A stretch of DNA of 64,000 bases, taken from NCBI RefSeq assembly GCF_024363255.1, contig NZ_AP026070.1, forward strand, positions 124,001 to 188,000. Direction: 5' to 3'. This DNA comes from Shewanella sp. NFH-SH190041 (GTDB taxonomy: Bacteria > Pseudomonadota > Gammaproteobacteria > Enterobacterales > Shewanellaceae). A program made the position numbers and the translations under genes. The notes under the pieces were generated by a model that saw only the letters and a program-made list of their open reading frames with translations, had not been told where the DNA came from and searched no databases. Positions 1 to 12,954 of this stretch are shown piece by piece; the first letter of the stretch is position 1; the number at the start of each line of letters is the position of its first letter.

Positions 1-653
1 TCATCTTCCAGTAGCAGCGTTTTTTCTCCACGCGCATCATGTTTAAGCAGATCAACCGCCAGTGTATTTTCAAAATTAATCTGTGCGGGTTGAGGATCAT
101 GCTTTTTACCGAAGCTGGAGCCTCTGTGATTGGCAATGCCTTCTAGATCGACGGCCTCAGCGCGCAGATGCAGAAAATCTGTTTTGCCTGAACCTGTGAT
201 CCCGCTGAGAATACACATACTGCTGTTTACCGGGGCCGCTTCAATGGTATCAATCAGATACTGACGCATGGCCTTATAACCACCTTCGACGAAGGGCACC
301 TCGATACCGGCATCTTTTATCCAGCCCTGAGTGATGCGCGAGCGCTCTCCTCCGCGAAAGCAGTTGATGTATGCGTTGGGATTGGCCTGCAGATAGTGGA
401 TCCAGGCATCAACCCGTTTCTGCTTGGTCTTGCCACGTACCAATTCATGACCCAACGCCAGCGCTGCATCTGGTCCTTGCTCTTTGTAGCAAGTACCGAC
501 TTTTTGCCGCTCTCCGTCCATCATCAATGGCAGATTGACTGAGCTTGGGAAGGCACCTTTATCAAACTCTATCGGTGCCCGTGTATCGATCAATGGCCGA
601 TCCTGCAGAAAAATCTCCCGGTATTGGCTCGCCGGGATGATATGGTCACTCAT
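1..653 (-). CDS. selU: tRNA 2-selenouridine synthase SelU/MnmH, N-terminal part (runs off window)
   Basis: SelU replaces sulfur with selenium (from selenophosphate) in 2-thiouridine at the wobble position of some tRNAs. Only the first 217 or so codons lie in the window; the reading frame stays open to base 1. The N-terminal rhodanese-like domain carries the motif NCFRGGERS with the expected active-site cysteine at about residue 98. It is followed by a P-loop, GITGSGKT, near residues 151-158, as in known SelU proteins. The ATG at 653 overlaps the selD stop by one base (TAATG), so the two genes are probably translationally coupled. SelD makes the selenophosphate that SelU uses. The C-terminal half cannot be judged. 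Confidence 0.93.
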   Translation of the reverse strand, partial: MSDHIIPASQYREIFLQDRPLIDTRAPIEFDKGAFPSSVNLPLMMDGERQKVGTCYKEQGPDAALALGHELVRGKTKQKRVDAWIHYLQANPNAYINCFRGGERSRITQGWIKDAGIEVPFVEGGYKAMRQYLIDTIEAAPVNSSMCILSGITGSGKTDFLHLRAEAVDLEGIANHRGSSFGKKHDPQPAQINFENTLAVDLLKHDARGEKTLLLED

Positions 654-1696
654 TAAACCAGCTCCACCAGTACTTGCTGGTCTTGGCTGTCCTTAAGTGT
701 ACCAATACAGACAGGCTCAATACCGTTTTGAGCCAGTAATTCCGTCAGCGCTGCTTCGCCTGCTGCGTTCACGGCAACCAGTAGACCACCACTGGTTTGT
801 GGATCACACAGCAAGGCTTTTTGTTCATCATTCAGTGCTGGCAGCTGTTCACCATAGCTGTCAAAGTTACGATGGGTACCGCCGGGCACACAACCTTGTT
901 CCAGATAATGACGGGCTTTTTCAAGTAGCGGTAGACGGCTTAAATCAATTTCTGCCATCACGCCCGCACCCTGACACATTTCCAGCAGGTGGCCGGCCAG
1001 ACCAAAACCAGTGACATCCGTCATGGCGTTAACGCCGGCAATTTTTGCGATTTTGGCGCCAATTTTATTCAGTTGGCACATAGCATCCGGTGCAATATGC
1101 AGATCTTCATCCGCCAGTTTTTTCTGTTTTTGTGCTGTGGTCAGAATGCCGATACCGATAGGCTTGGTCAGATACAGGCGATCGCCAGCTTTTGCTGTGT
1201 CATTTTGCTTGAGTTCAGTCAGCGGGATTTGACCTGTCACAGCCAATCCGAAAATAGGCTCAGGGGCATCAATACTGTGACCGCCGGCCAGCATAATGCC
1301 AGCATCAGCACAGGCTTGACGGCCGCCGTCTACAACCTGTTGAGCAATTTCAGGGCTGAGTTTATTCACAGGCCATCCCAGAATCGCAATGGCCATCATG
1401 GGGGTGCCGCCCATGGCGTAAATATCACTGATGGCATTGGTCGCAGCAATACGACCAAATGTGAACGGGTCATCCACAATCGGCATAAAGAAATCTGTGG
1501 TACTGATAATACCGGTTTCATCATTTAGCTTGTAAACCGCCGCATCATCACGGCTCTGGTTGCCGACCAACAGGTTGGGATCGGTAAATACCGGCAGCTG
1601 GGATGCCAGAATGGTGCTGAGCACTTTAGGTGAAATTTTACAACCACAGCCTGCGCCGTGGCTGTATTCGGTGAGTTTGATGCCGGTGTTTGCCAT
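653..1696 (-). CDS. selD: Selenide, water dikinase (selenophosphate synthase)
   Basis: SelD makes selenophosphate from selenide and ATP, the selenium donor for selenouridine and selenocysteine synthesis. The 347-residue product is of normal length for the family. The N terminus has GAGCGCK with Cys17 and Lys20, matching the catalytic Cys17 and Lys20 of the E. coli enzyme, so this is a cysteine form and not a selenocysteine form. The AIR-synthase-like fold is indicated by AGGHSID and by the [11 protein letters not shown] and PQTSGGLL motifs. The gene is first in a pair with selU (TAATG overlap). No selA, selB or selC is visible in the window. Confidence 0.97.
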   Translation of the reverse strand: MANTGIKLTEYSHGAGCGCKISPKVLSTILASQLPVFTDPNLLVGNQSRDDAAVYKLNDETGIISTTDFFMPIVDDPFTFGRIAATNAISDIYAMGGTPMMAIAILGWPVNKLSPEIAQQVVDGGRQACADAGIMLAGGHSIDAPEPIFGLAVTGQIPLTELKQNDTAKAGDRLYLTKPIGIGILTTAQKQKKLADEDLHIAPDAMCQLNKIGAKIAKIAGVNAMTDVTGFGLAGHLLEMCQGAGVMAEIDLSRLPLLEKARHYLEQGCVPGGTHRNFDSYGEQLPALNDEQKALLCDPQTSGGLLVAVNAAGEAALTELLAQNGIEPVCIGTLKDSQDQQVLVELV

Positions 1697-1792
1697 TTTA
1701 TCAAAACCTGCTGTTGGACTATGAGGCGACCATGATAATCAGATACGGCCACCATGCAAGGTGGCCGCCGGGCTTTCGTGACAATTTATTGT

Positions 1793-2899
1793 TCAGCTAT
1801 AACGAGCGGTGAATTGCTGCCAGTGCTTAATACGATTACTGAGTTGACGCTTAAGTAGCGCAACTTGACTGATGAGTTGCTGATCACACAGATGTTTATG
1901 TTTGGCCTCTAGCAGCTTTTTCTGCGCTTGATAATAAGCTGTGATGGCTGTTTTGAGCTGTTCATACTCTAATTGCAGATGTTGCTGTAACTCTTCACAG
2001 TTAGGGAAGCGGGTTAGGCGATGGCTAACTTGTTTTAACTGCATATTCAATCGGGCTGTTTCAATTCGCTCTTGGGGCACTTGGCGCAGATCCCAAGTTA
2101 ATCGGCACCATGAGAGTAGTTGGATAAGCCATTTGGTGGGATCGTATTGCCACCAGTGGATGCCGTTGCGGTAATCATGTTCAAAAATATGATGAAAGTT
2201 ATGGTAGCCCTCTCCATAAGTCAGCAGTGCCAGCAGGCCATTATCCCGGGCGGTATTTTTATCGGTATAAGGCTGTTTGCCCCAAATATGGGCTAGAGAA
2301 TTGATAAAGAAAGTGCAGTGATGCACTAGGACCAGCCGCATGACTCCGGCTAGGAGTAACATGGACAGGATATCGCCATTAAGCCAGCCTAGCGTTAGTG
2401 GCAATAGGATATTCATTACCACAACTAGGGCCAGATAGTGACGGTGTTGCCACATCACAATCGGATCATTTTGTAGATCTCGGGCATTAAGGTATTCCGG
2501 CTTAGTGACCTGATATTCCCGCAACATCCAGCCAATGTGGCTGTACCAGAAGCCCCGCTTAGCTGAATAAGGATCTTTGTCATTATCATCAACATATTTG
2601 TGATGCACTCTGTGATCACTACACCAGTGTAGAGCGCTATTTTGCAGTGCTAGGGCACCACCGAGCGCATAGATAATCTTTACTCCACGACTGGCTTTAT
2701 AGCTCTTATGGGACCAGAGTCTATGATAACCGGCGGTGATTGATAGACCGCTAAAGAGTGCCAACAGGATAAAACTGAGCCATTCAACTTTATCAAAGCC
2801 GTGGTGATAGCCATGCCAAGGCACCCAGAGCAGGGCAATGGCAAAGGTGAGGGTAAAGAGGGTGATATTGAGCCAGATCAGGGGTGGTTTGCGCTGCAT
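1793..2899 (-). CDS. Membrane fatty-acid (acyl-CoA/acyl-lipid) desaturase
   Basis: This is a 368-residue integral membrane di-iron desaturase that would introduce a double bond into acyl chains, probably at delta-9. Three histidine boxes are present: HRLWSH (59-64), HRVHH (96-100) and HNFHH (233-237). Hydrophobic segments lie near residues 8-28, 40-58, 75-92 and 155-200. The C-terminal 80 residues form a charged, probably helical extension rich in Gln and Lys that is not part of the catalytic core. It is divergent from fabR, with a FabR-type operator 20 bases upstream of its ATG. This indicates control by unsaturated fatty-acid level. Exact substrate and regiospecificity are not readable from sequence. 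Confidence 0.9.
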   Translation of the reverse strand: MQRKPPLIWLNITLFTLTFAIALLWVPWHGYHHGFDKVEWLSFILLALFSGLSITAGYHRLWSHKSYKASRGVKIIYALGGALALQNSALHWCSDHRVHHKYVDDNDKDPYSAKRGFWYSHIGWMLREYQVTKPEYLNARDLQNDPIVMWQHRHYLALVVVMNILLPLTLGWLNGDILSMLLLAGVMRLVLVHHCTFFINSLAHIWGKQPYTDKNTARDNGLLALLTYGEGYHNFHHIFEHDYRNGIHWWQYDPTKWLIQLLSWCRLTWDLRQVPQERIETARLNMQLKQVSHRLTRFPNCEELQQHLQLEYEQLKTAITAYYQAQKKLLEAKHKHLCDQQLISQVALLKRQLSNRIKHWQQFTARYS

Positions 2900-2918
2900 A
2901 AGATATCCATTTCATTTG

Positions 2919-2936
2919 AGCGTACATCTGTAAGCT
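2919..2936. promoter_or_regulatory. FabR-type operator
   Basis: The 18-mer AGCGTACATCTGTAAGCT is an imperfect inverted repeat (AGCGTACA / TGTAAGCT, one mismatch from perfect). It resembles the FabR box known from E. coli fabA and fabB. It lies in the divergent region between the desaturase ATG (2899) and fabR (3041), so one site could control both genes. Confidence 0.75.
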
Positions 2937-3040
2937 AATTTAGAGGTTAACCGGGTATAGGTCAAGTGTAGCGGGGCTGTGTTTTAAGAGACAAAATCGG
3001 TATTATTTGCTGATTACACTTGGTTTATGTGGACAGTGGC

Positions 3041-3655
3041 ATGGGGATCAGAGCACAGCAGAAAGAAAAAACCAGACGTGCCTTGGTGGACGCGGCATTT
3101 AACCAATTAAGTGCAGAGCGCAGTTTTTCCAGTTTGAGCCTGCGGGAAGTTGCCCGCGAGGCGAATATTGCGCCAACTTCGTTTTATCGTCATTTCAAAG
3201 ATATGAATGAGTTGGGATTGACCATGGTCGACGAAGGCGGGCTGACGTTGCGTCAGATGATGCGGAAAGGCCGGCAGCGGGCTGAGGCTGGGGGCAGTGT
3301 TATCCGTATTTCCGTTGAAACCTTTATGGAAGTGTTGGATTCCAATCCAAACGTATTTCGTATTCTACTGCATGAGCGCTCCGGTACCTCAGCGGCTTTC
3401 CGTGCGGCAGTTGCGCGGGAGATTGAACACTTTATTTCTGAGCTGGCTCATTACACGGAAGATACGGCCGGTCGCTCGCCAGAATTAGCTCGGGCTCAGG
3501 CTGAAGCCTTAGTCACTTTGGTGTTCAATGCCGGGGCCGCGGCATTAGATATGAAACGGGCTGATCGTAAGTTGCTGGCTGAGCAGTTGGTGATGCAGTT
3601 GCGGATGGTTGCCCGCGGCGCTGAAGCTTTACAGCAGAAGATTGACAGTAAATAA
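3041..3655 (+). CDS. fabR: TetR-family repressor of unsaturated fatty-acid synthesis, FabR
   Basis: FabR represses unsaturated fatty-acid genes when unsaturated acyl-ACP or acyl-CoA is plentiful. The start is placed at the ATG at 3041, giving [13 protein letters not shown], the usual FabR N terminus. An upstream TTG at 3020 would add seven residues but is less likely. The TetR helix-turn-helix spans about residues 15-60 ([20 protein letters not shown]). The C-terminal ligand domain has the conserved [26 protein letters not shown] stretch, described here only by its ends FRILL and REIEHF. The product is about 204 residues. Its partner desaturase is divergent, and a terminator separates it from trmA. 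Confidence 0.94.
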   Translation: MGIRAQQKEKTRRALVDAAFNQLSAERSFSSLSLREVAREANIAPTSFYRHFKDMNELGLTMVDEGGLTLRQMMRKGRQRAEAGGSVIRISVETFMEVLDSNPNVFRILLHERSGTSAAFRAAVAREIEHFISELAHYTEDTAGRSPELARAQAEALVTLVFNAGAAALDMKRADRKLLAEQLVMQLRMVARGAEALQQKIDSK

Positions 3656-3670
3656 GTGGTTTTGTGTGCT

Positions 3671-3698
3671 AAAAAAGGGGCCTGATGGCCCCTTTTTG
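3671..3698. terminator. Bidirectional Rho-independent terminator between fabR and trmA
   Basis: An A-run precedes the stem GGGGCC-TGAT-GGCCCC, which is followed by a T-run. The symmetrical layout fits termination of both convergent genes. Confidence 0.85.
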
Positions 3699-3710
3699 TT
3701 GTTCTGCGGA

Positions 3711-4808
3711 TTATTTGCGTTCCAGCAGGACACCACACTCCATATGATGGGTGTAAGGAAACTGATCAAATAAAGCAAAACGGCTGATTTTGTGGGTTTG
3801 ATTTAGGGTATCGAGGTTTTCCCGTAATGTTTCTGGGTTACAGGAGATATATAAAATACGCTCATAACCCTGTACCAGTTTTACGGTATCTGGATCTAAA
3901 CCTGCCCGTGGTGGGTCAACAAAGATGGTATTGCAGTCATAGCTCTGCAAATCTACCCCTTCTAGGCGCTTAAACTTACGACCAGAGCTCATGGCTTCAC
4001 TGAAGTCTTCCGCGGACATGCGGAAAATCTGCAGATTCTCAATGCCATTGACTTTGATGTTGTACTGGGCGGCATCAACTGATGGCTTGGCAAGTTCAGT
4101 GGCCAATACCCGGTTGAAGTTCTGAGCCAAGGCAATAGAGAAGTTGCCATTACCACAGTACAGCTCCAGTAGGTCACCATTACTGTCTTGGGTTACATCC
4201 AGTGCCCATTCCAGCATTTTGACTGCGACTTTGGCATTGGGCTGGGTAAAGGAATTTTCAATTTGCTTATAGTGATAGTCGCGGCCGTTAACCTTGAGGG
4301 TTTCAACTACAAAATCCCGATCTAGCATTAGCTTCTGCTTGCGGGCCCGGCCAATAATATTCAGCTTAAAATGGTTTCCCAGACGCTGCTTAAGCGCTTG
4401 GGCTTCGGTCATCCAAGCATCATCCAGTTGGCGGTGATACAACAGGGAAACCAAAATTTCACCGCTTAGGGTTGAAAGAAAGTCGACCTGGAATAATTTT
4501 TTGCGTAGTACCGCATTAGGGCGCAACTCTTCCATTAGCGCCAACATCATTTCATTAATCAACTCGCCAGCAGGTAAATACTGATCGCAGCGGACTTTTT
4601 CCTGTTTGACGTTATCAAACATGTAGTAATACAGATCATCGCCATCATGCCATACTCGGAATTCAGCACGCATACGGTAATGACGAGGCTCGGAAGGAAA
4701 CACTTCCAGCGCCGGTGGAAGATATGTGGCAAAGTCCTGTTCCAGTCTGGCCCGTTTTTCTGTCAGTTGGGCTTCGTAGCCGCTAGGATCCATTGCTGCA
4801 AAATTCAT
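3711..4808 (-). CDS. trmA: tRNA (uracil-5-)-methyltransferase TrmA
   Basis: TrmA makes 5-methyluridine at position 54 (T-loop) of tRNAs using S-adenosylmethionine. The 365-residue length is typical. The SAM site is [12 protein letters not shown], the catalytic motif is ISCNPETL with the nucleophilic cysteine at residue 323, and the C terminus carries [16 protein letters not shown]. There is no N-terminal TRAM domain, which matches TrmA rather than RlmC or RlmD. The gene is divergent from murI. In E. coli btuB lies between trmA and murI; here btuB is absent and murI follows directly. Confidence 0.97.
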   Translation of the reverse strand: MNFAAMDPSGYEAQLTEKRARLEQDFATYLPPALEVFPSEPRHYRMRAEFRVWHDGDDLYYYMFDNVKQEKVRCDQYLPAGELINEMMLALMEELRPNAVLRKKLFQVDFLSTLSGEILVSLLYHRQLDDAWMTEAQALKQRLGNHFKLNIIGRARKQKLMLDRDFVVETLKVNGRDYHYKQIENSFTQPNAKVAVKMLEWALDVTQDSNGDLLELYCGNGNFSIALAQNFNRVLATELAKPSVDAAQYNIKVNGIENLQIFRMSAEDFSEAMSSGRKFKRLEGVDLQSYDCNTIFVDPPRAGLDPDTVKLVQGYERILYISCNPETLRENLDTLNQTHKISRFALFDQFPYTHHMECGVLLERK

Positions 4809-4957
4809 GTATATATCACCGTCACTGTCTGTCTTTGGGGCGCAAATAGTATACTACAGTCCGAAGTTGTCCAGTTTCTTCACTTTACCCTCTTATTGCT
4901 GTGTGTGAGAATTTCCTCTCTAATCGTGTCAGTTTGATAAGTTTTGCGGGAGTCAGT

Positions 4958-5755
4958 GTGTTCCGGCCTATTTTAGTGTTTGATTCAGGCATCGGCGGGT
5001 TGTCCGTCCTATCGGAAATCCGGGCGCTGTTACCCGGTCGGGATTATGTTTATTTATTTGATAATGCCCGGCTGCCCTATGGGGAATTAGCCGAACAAGT
5101 GCTGATTAGTGGCTGTGTTGAATTGGTGACTCGATTAGCCAAGCAGATTGATGCCGCCCTGGTGGTGATTGCTTGTAATACGGCATCGACATTAGTGCTT
5201 CCTGCTTTGCGACAACAGCTGACTATTCCCGTCGTTGGTGTGGTGCCGGCTATTAAGCCTGCGGCGCATCTTAGCCAGTGTCATGAGATTGGTTTGTTGG
5301 CAACACCGGGAACCATCAAACGGGATTATACCCGGCGCTTAATCCAACAGTTTGCCAGTGATTGCCAAGTACATTTGTTTGGCAGTTCTGAGTTGGTGAT
5401 GCTGGCCGAGCAGAAAGTCGCTGGGGGGACAATCGATCAACATGCATTGACAAAATTGTTGCAGCCGGTTCGCCAAACGGCGTTAGATGTTTTGGTTTTA
5501 GGTTGCACCCATTTCCCAATGCTTAAAGCTGAAATAAGTCAGTGTCTCGGTAGTCGTGTCACGTTATTGGACTCAGGCAAGGCTGTGGCAAGAAGGGTGG
5601 CTTCTTTATTGGCGGATAATGGTACCACTGGCCAGATGGGCACATTGAATGGCTTTTTTACCACATCAGAATTGGCTGCGGGACTTATTGCTACCTTATC
5701 AACTTTGGGGTTCAGTCAGTTAGTACACTTCCCCCCAAAGTCTGAGGTTGTTTAA
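4958..5755 (+). CDS. murI: Glutamate racemase MurI
   Basis: MurI interconverts L- and D-glutamate and supplies D-Glu for peptidoglycan. The chosen start is GTG at 4958, which gives MFRPILVFDSGIGGLSV and is preceded by GGGAG five bases upstream. An ATG-less extension back to 4901 is open but has no family counterpart. Catalytic cysteine motifs are IACNTAS and GCTHFPML. The product is 265 residues. Its 3' end overlaps the convergent RRM gene by four bases (5752-5755). Confidence 0.95.
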   Translation: MFRPILVFDSGIGGLSVLSEIRALLPGRDYVYLFDNARLPYGELAEQVLISGCVELVTRLAKQIDAALVVIACNTASTLVLPALRQQLTIPVVGVVPAIKPAAHLSQCHEIGLLATPGTIKRDYTRRLIQQFASDCQVHLFGSSELVMLAEQKVAGGTIDQHALTKLLQPVRQTALDVLVLGCTHFPMLKAEISQCLGSRVTLLDSGKAVARRVASLLADNGTTGQMGTLNGFFTTSELAAGLIATLSTLGFSQLVHFPPKSEVV

Positions 5756-6204
5756 ACGGGGTTTTTCTCAGTGCTGTCTGAGTCCTGAGTTTTGGCCTCC
5801 CGCACTTTTATGGTTCTTTCCTGAAAAACAAAATCATTAAGCTGTGCCATGGCTTGCTGCGCACTGGCTTCTGGCATTTCAACAAAGCCGAAGCCTTTGC
5901 GTCGACCTGTTTTACGATCCCTGACTAAGCGGACTGAGCATACTTCACCATATTGGCTGAATAACTCTTTAACTTCCCCTTCGTGTACCCGATAAGGCAG
6001 ATTACCTACATAGAGGGTCATCATGGGTCCGCTGTATTCTCCATCGCCCTGACTTAATGCCGATGGGAGTAACTTGAATAACAGTGCGGCAATAATGGCT
6101 CCTGCAAAAAACGCGATTGAGGCCGATAATGCAGGTACAAACTGGTGTATAGCAAGGCCGCCTACTATCGCGACAATGACAACAATAAGAAATGACTTCT
6201 GCAT
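5752..6204 (-). CDS. Membrane-anchored RRM RNA-binding protein
   Basis: This is a 150-residue protein with two hydrophobic segments in the first 45 residues, followed by a single RNA recognition motif. RNP2 is LYVGNL (about 64-69) and RNP1 is RKGFGFVE (about 102-109). The start at 6204 (MQKSFLIVVIV) has AGAGAAG just upstream; the frame is open to 6255 but that extension is not needed. Small RRM proteins in bacteria are usually soluble, so the N-terminal membrane hairpin is a distinguishing feature that I associate with Shewanella relatives. Its RNA targets are unknown. The gene is convergent with murI. Confidence 0.85.
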   Translation of the reverse strand: MQKSFLIVVIVAIVGGLAIHQFVPALSASIAFFAGAIIAALLFKLLPSALSQGDGEYSGPMMTLYVGNLPYRVHEGEVKELFSQYGEVCSVRLVRDRKTGRRKGFGFVEMPEASAQQAMAQLNDFVFQERTIKVREAKTQDSDSTEKNPV

Positions 6205-6433
6205 AAGACGCTTCTCTAAATGATGTGAAGATACGGTAAATACTGTTAACAACATTTCTCATGGTAATGAATAATTGTCTTTTCCTCCATAGGCTTGCTG
6301 AAAAAATGCTCGATAAATAATGTGTTGGGATCGCAAAGCTGTCATTTTAAGCTCGAAATACCACCATTTTGTTGCTTCATTGAACAAAAAGTTTAATTCC
6401 TGTTCGCTTAAATTGTTTTGTCATTAAAAAGGC

Positions 6434-6461
6434 TTGCGCAAAAAAATCGGTTCCCTATAAT
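6434..6461 (+). promoter_or_regulatory. rRNA operon promoter, upstream copy
   Basis: TTGCGC (6434-6439) and a perfect TATAAT (6456-6461) are 16 bases apart. A GC-rich discriminator (GCGCC) follows directly, as expected for stringently controlled rRNA promoters. Confidence 0.75.
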
Positions 6462-6601
6462 GCGCCTCCATCGACACGGCGCAACGAGCTAAACAGCTTG
6501 ATGAGCAGGTCGGTAGGGTAAGCATTCCATCGGATGAATATCCTTGGTTTGAAAGCTTTTTGTTGTTTTCAGCTTCGGTTGAAAAACTTTAAAAAAAGAG
6601 C

Positions 6602-6629
6602 TTGACGCCAAAAACGGGATGTGTAGAAT
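6602..6629 (+). promoter_or_regulatory. rRNA operon promoter, downstream copy
   Basis: TTGACG (6602-6607) and TAGAAT (6624-6629) are spaced by 16 bases. It lies downstream of the first rRNA promoter and about 225 bases before mature 16S, in the usual P2 position. Confidence 0.65.
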
Positions 6630-6679
6630 GCACAGCCCTCGGGATTGAAAATAACTATCCCGGCCGGTGTTACCGGTTC

Positions 6680-6692
6680 GTTCTTTAACAAT
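6680..6692 (+). promoter_or_regulatory. boxA antitermination site, 16S leader
   Basis: GTTCTTTAACAAT resembles the boxA element (TGCTCTTTAACA) bound by NusB/S10. Just downstream, ATCAGACAATCTGTGTG pairs with CACACAGATTGTCTGAT after 16S (near 8426-8442). This forms the RNase III processing stem. Confidence 0.75.
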
Positions 6693-6854
6693 TTATCAGA
6701 CAATCTGTGTGGACATTCACAGTGATTGACATCGACAAACGATTTTAATCAATGATGAAGTTCGCGCAGCATGCAAATGCAGTCATTGCCTTTATTGGTA
6801 ATGATGCAAAGACAGAATTCATTGAGCAGAACCTTCGGGTTCAACCAAAACTTT

Positions 6855-8397
<1,543 letters not shown>

Positions 8398-8477
8398 CCT
8401 AAGCGATGAAATTGCTTTGAGTGTTCACACAGATTGTCTGATAGAAAGTAAGAACAACTATCGTGAGATAAAGACGG

Positions 8478-8554
8478 GGGTCTGTAGCTCAGGTGGTTAG
8501 AGCGTTCGCCTGATAAGCGAGAGGTCGGTGGTTCAAGTCCACTCAGACCCACCA
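8478..8554 (+). tRNA. tRNA-Ile (GAT)
   Basis: A 77-base cloverleaf with acceptor stem GGGTCTG/CAGACCC, encoded CCA and anticodon GAT at 8512-8514. The T-arm is GGTTCAAGTCC. It sits in the 16S-23S spacer, as usual. Confidence 0.97.
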
Positions 8555-8582
8555 ACATCTCTACGATAGAGTTCAACTGTAT

Positions 8583-8658
8583 GGGGCTATAGCTCAGCTG
8601 GGAGAGCGCCTGCCTTGCACGCAGGAGGTCTGCGGTTCGATCCCGCATAGCTCCACCA
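8583..8658 (+). tRNA. tRNA-Ala (TGC)
   Basis: A 76-base cloverleaf with acceptor stem GGGGCTA/TAGCTCC, encoded CCA and anticodon TGC at 8616-8618. It is the second spacer tRNA of the rRNA operon. Confidence 0.97.
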
Positions 8659-8994
8659 CTTCCTTCAACACTCTTCGGGGATGAAGAGATGGAAGTGACT
8701 CATACAGTCTCAGGGGATGGAGACGCCAAAGATAAATATGATTTATCTTTGGCTTTTTTAAGCCCGATTTTAGGCTGAAAGGTCAAAAATCATTGCTCTT
8801 TAACAATTTGGAAAGCTGATAGTAGAAACAAACCTCTCTTTTTAAGAAAGGCTTTGTTAATACAAAATTGAGTTCTCAAACACTTCAATCAAGTGAATTG
8901 AGTATTCTAATCAAGGCGTTGTGATTCGAAAGAATTACAATTATCAAACCAGCAAGTTGCAATGCAACCTGAATGAAACTCATTTGGGTTGTAT
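8659..8994 (+). other. Transcribed spacer between tRNA-Ala and 23S, with second boxA
   Basis: No gene is seen. A boxA copy (TGCTCTTTAACAA) lies at 8794-8806. An imperfect hairpin rich in AAGATAAATATGATTTATCTTT lies near 8730-8750 (described by position). TTGGGTTGTATGGTTAA just before 23S pairs with TTAACCATACAACCCAA just after it, forming the 23S processing stem. Confidence 0.7.
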
Positions 8995-11887
<2,893 letters not shown>

Positions 11888-11972
11888 ACAACCCAAAAGG
11901 GTTTTGTTGGAAACCTTGATAGAATAATCAAGACTTGATTGAAGTTTTGAACTCAAAGCGAAAAGAATCCCA

Positions 11973-12048
11973 GGTCGCTTAGCTCAGCTGGGAGAGCACC
12001 TCCCTTACAAGGAGGGGGTCACTGGTTCGAGCCCAGTAGCGACCACCA
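11973..12048 (+). tRNA. tRNA-Val (TAC), between 23S and 5S
   Basis: A 76-base cloverleaf with acceptor stem GGTCGCT/AGCGACC, encoded CCA and anticodon TAC at 12006-12008. The anticodon arm is CCTCCCTTACAAGGAGG. Its position between 23S and 5S is unusual; distal tRNAs in enterobacteria normally follow 5S. Confidence 0.96.
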
Positions 12049-12080
12049 TATTTTTGTACAGCTTTCCGAATTAACGAATT

Positions 12081-12200
12081 TGCTTGGTGACAATAGCACT
12101 GTGGTCCCACCTGATCCCATTCCGAACTCAGAAGTGAAACGCAGTCGCGCCGATGGTAGTGTGGGGCTTCCCCATGTGAGAGTAGGTCATCGCCAAGCGC
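12081..12200 (+). rRNA. 5S ribosomal RNA
   Basis: A 120-base gene with terminal pairing TGCTTGG/CCAAGCG and the conserved segments GTGGTCCCACCTGA and CCGAACTCAGAAGTGAAAC. It is the last gene of the rRNA operon. Confidence 0.96.
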
Positions 12201-12206
12201 CTAATA

Positions 12207-12246
12207 AAACAAAAAGGCCACTCTATTGAGTGGCCTTTTTGTTTTA
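12207..12246 (+). terminator. rRNA operon terminator
   Basis: Stem AAAAAGGCCACTC / GAGTGGCCTTTTT with a TATT loop and a T-rich tail, directly after 5S. Confidence 0.9.
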
Positions 12247-12660
12247 TTGCTTTTTAAGCATCACATGGGGAAAGTAAAAAGCGTTTCACGATGTGACGTT
12301 TTCTATATCCATGAAAAGTAAGGTGAATAGCGCGATAGCGATGGGTTTATGGTAGAAAATTGTTCCAGACATTTTCTGCATTCATTACATCCATGTAGTT
12401 CAGCGCAGAGCTTAGCGTAGCTGATATTGCTAAGCGCCTAATTATTCTCGTAAGAGAAACAAAAAGCCCGTTGCTGATGCAATGGGCTTTTTTCGTTGAT
12501 TTATTTTGTGCTTTATTATCTATCTTGGCAGATAGTTCATTCATTGCTTCTTTGAGAGGCTTTGATGTTCAATAGCCATGAGTTTGGTATGCCATTAATT
12601 GTGTTTGAGTAGCTGTGTAATGAATGATTGTGTGGTTTAAAGATGGTTTAGCATGAGAAT
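12247..12660. other. Non-coding stretch downstream of the rRNA operon
   Basis: I see no convincing gene. A second terminator-like hairpin lies at 12461-12495 (AAAGCCCGTTGC / GCAATGGGCTTT plus a T-run). At 12429-12442 a 14-base match with one mismatch to the 3' end of the 5S gene (GCTAAGCGCCTAAT) may be a leftover of a lost 5S copy, or chance. Confidence 0.5.
12461..12495 (+). terminator. Second terminator-like hairpin after the rRNA operon
   Basis: Stem AAAGCCCGTTGC / GCAATGGGCTTT (one G-T pair) with loop TGAT, followed by six Ts. It may back up the first terminator. Confidence 0.75.
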
Positions 12661-12696
12661 GTGATGACAAAAACTGAGTTTTTACAGGGAGAGCAT

Positions 12697-12951
12697 ATGC
12701 AATGTCGCTTAGGGTGTGGTGCTTGTTGTATTGCGCCGTCGATTACGAGCCCAATACCAGGGATGCCAGCGGGAAAGCCCGCTGGTGTGCGTTGTGTGCA
12801 GTTGGATGAACGTAATTTATGCAAAATTTTTGGCCAGCCAGATCGCCCTGCGGTATGCAGTGATTTTGATGCAACGCGCGATGTATGTGGGCAAACTGAC
12901 GCAGAGGCCATGATATTGCTGACCGAGTTGGAACAATTGACTGCTGATTGA
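12697..12951 (+). CDS. YkgJ family CxxCxxCC protein
   Basis: This 84-residue protein begins MQCRLGCGACCIAPSIT, whose spaced cysteines (C3, C7, C10, C11) are the signature of the YkgJ/UPF0153 family, thought to bind a zinc or iron-sulfur centre. Further cysteines occur in RCVQLDERNLCKIF, AVCSDF and DVCGQT. The start is ATG 12697, because GGGAGAG lies immediately upstream. The frame is open back to 12661, but the extra residues have no family support. It stops a few bases before the convergent YibQ gene. The function of the family is unknown. Confidence 0.85.
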   Translation: MQCRLGCGACCIAPSITSPIPGMPAGKPAGVRCVQLDERNLCKIFGQPDRPAVCSDFDATRDVCGQTDAEAMILLTELEQLTAD

Positions 12952-12954
12952 GGA

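Noticed and set aside
989..1528. A 179-codon plus-strand frame inside selD
   Set aside because: It is antisense to a clear selD gene, with no ribosome site and no plausible motifs.
4809..4957. A cobalamin riboswitch or btuB remnant before murI, by analogy with E. coli
   Set aside because: The gap is only 149 bases and shows no B12-box-like sequence or btuB coding remains.
12347..12544. A 65-codon minus-strand frame after the rRNA operon
   Set aside because: It crosses the second terminator hairpin and lacks a ribosome site.
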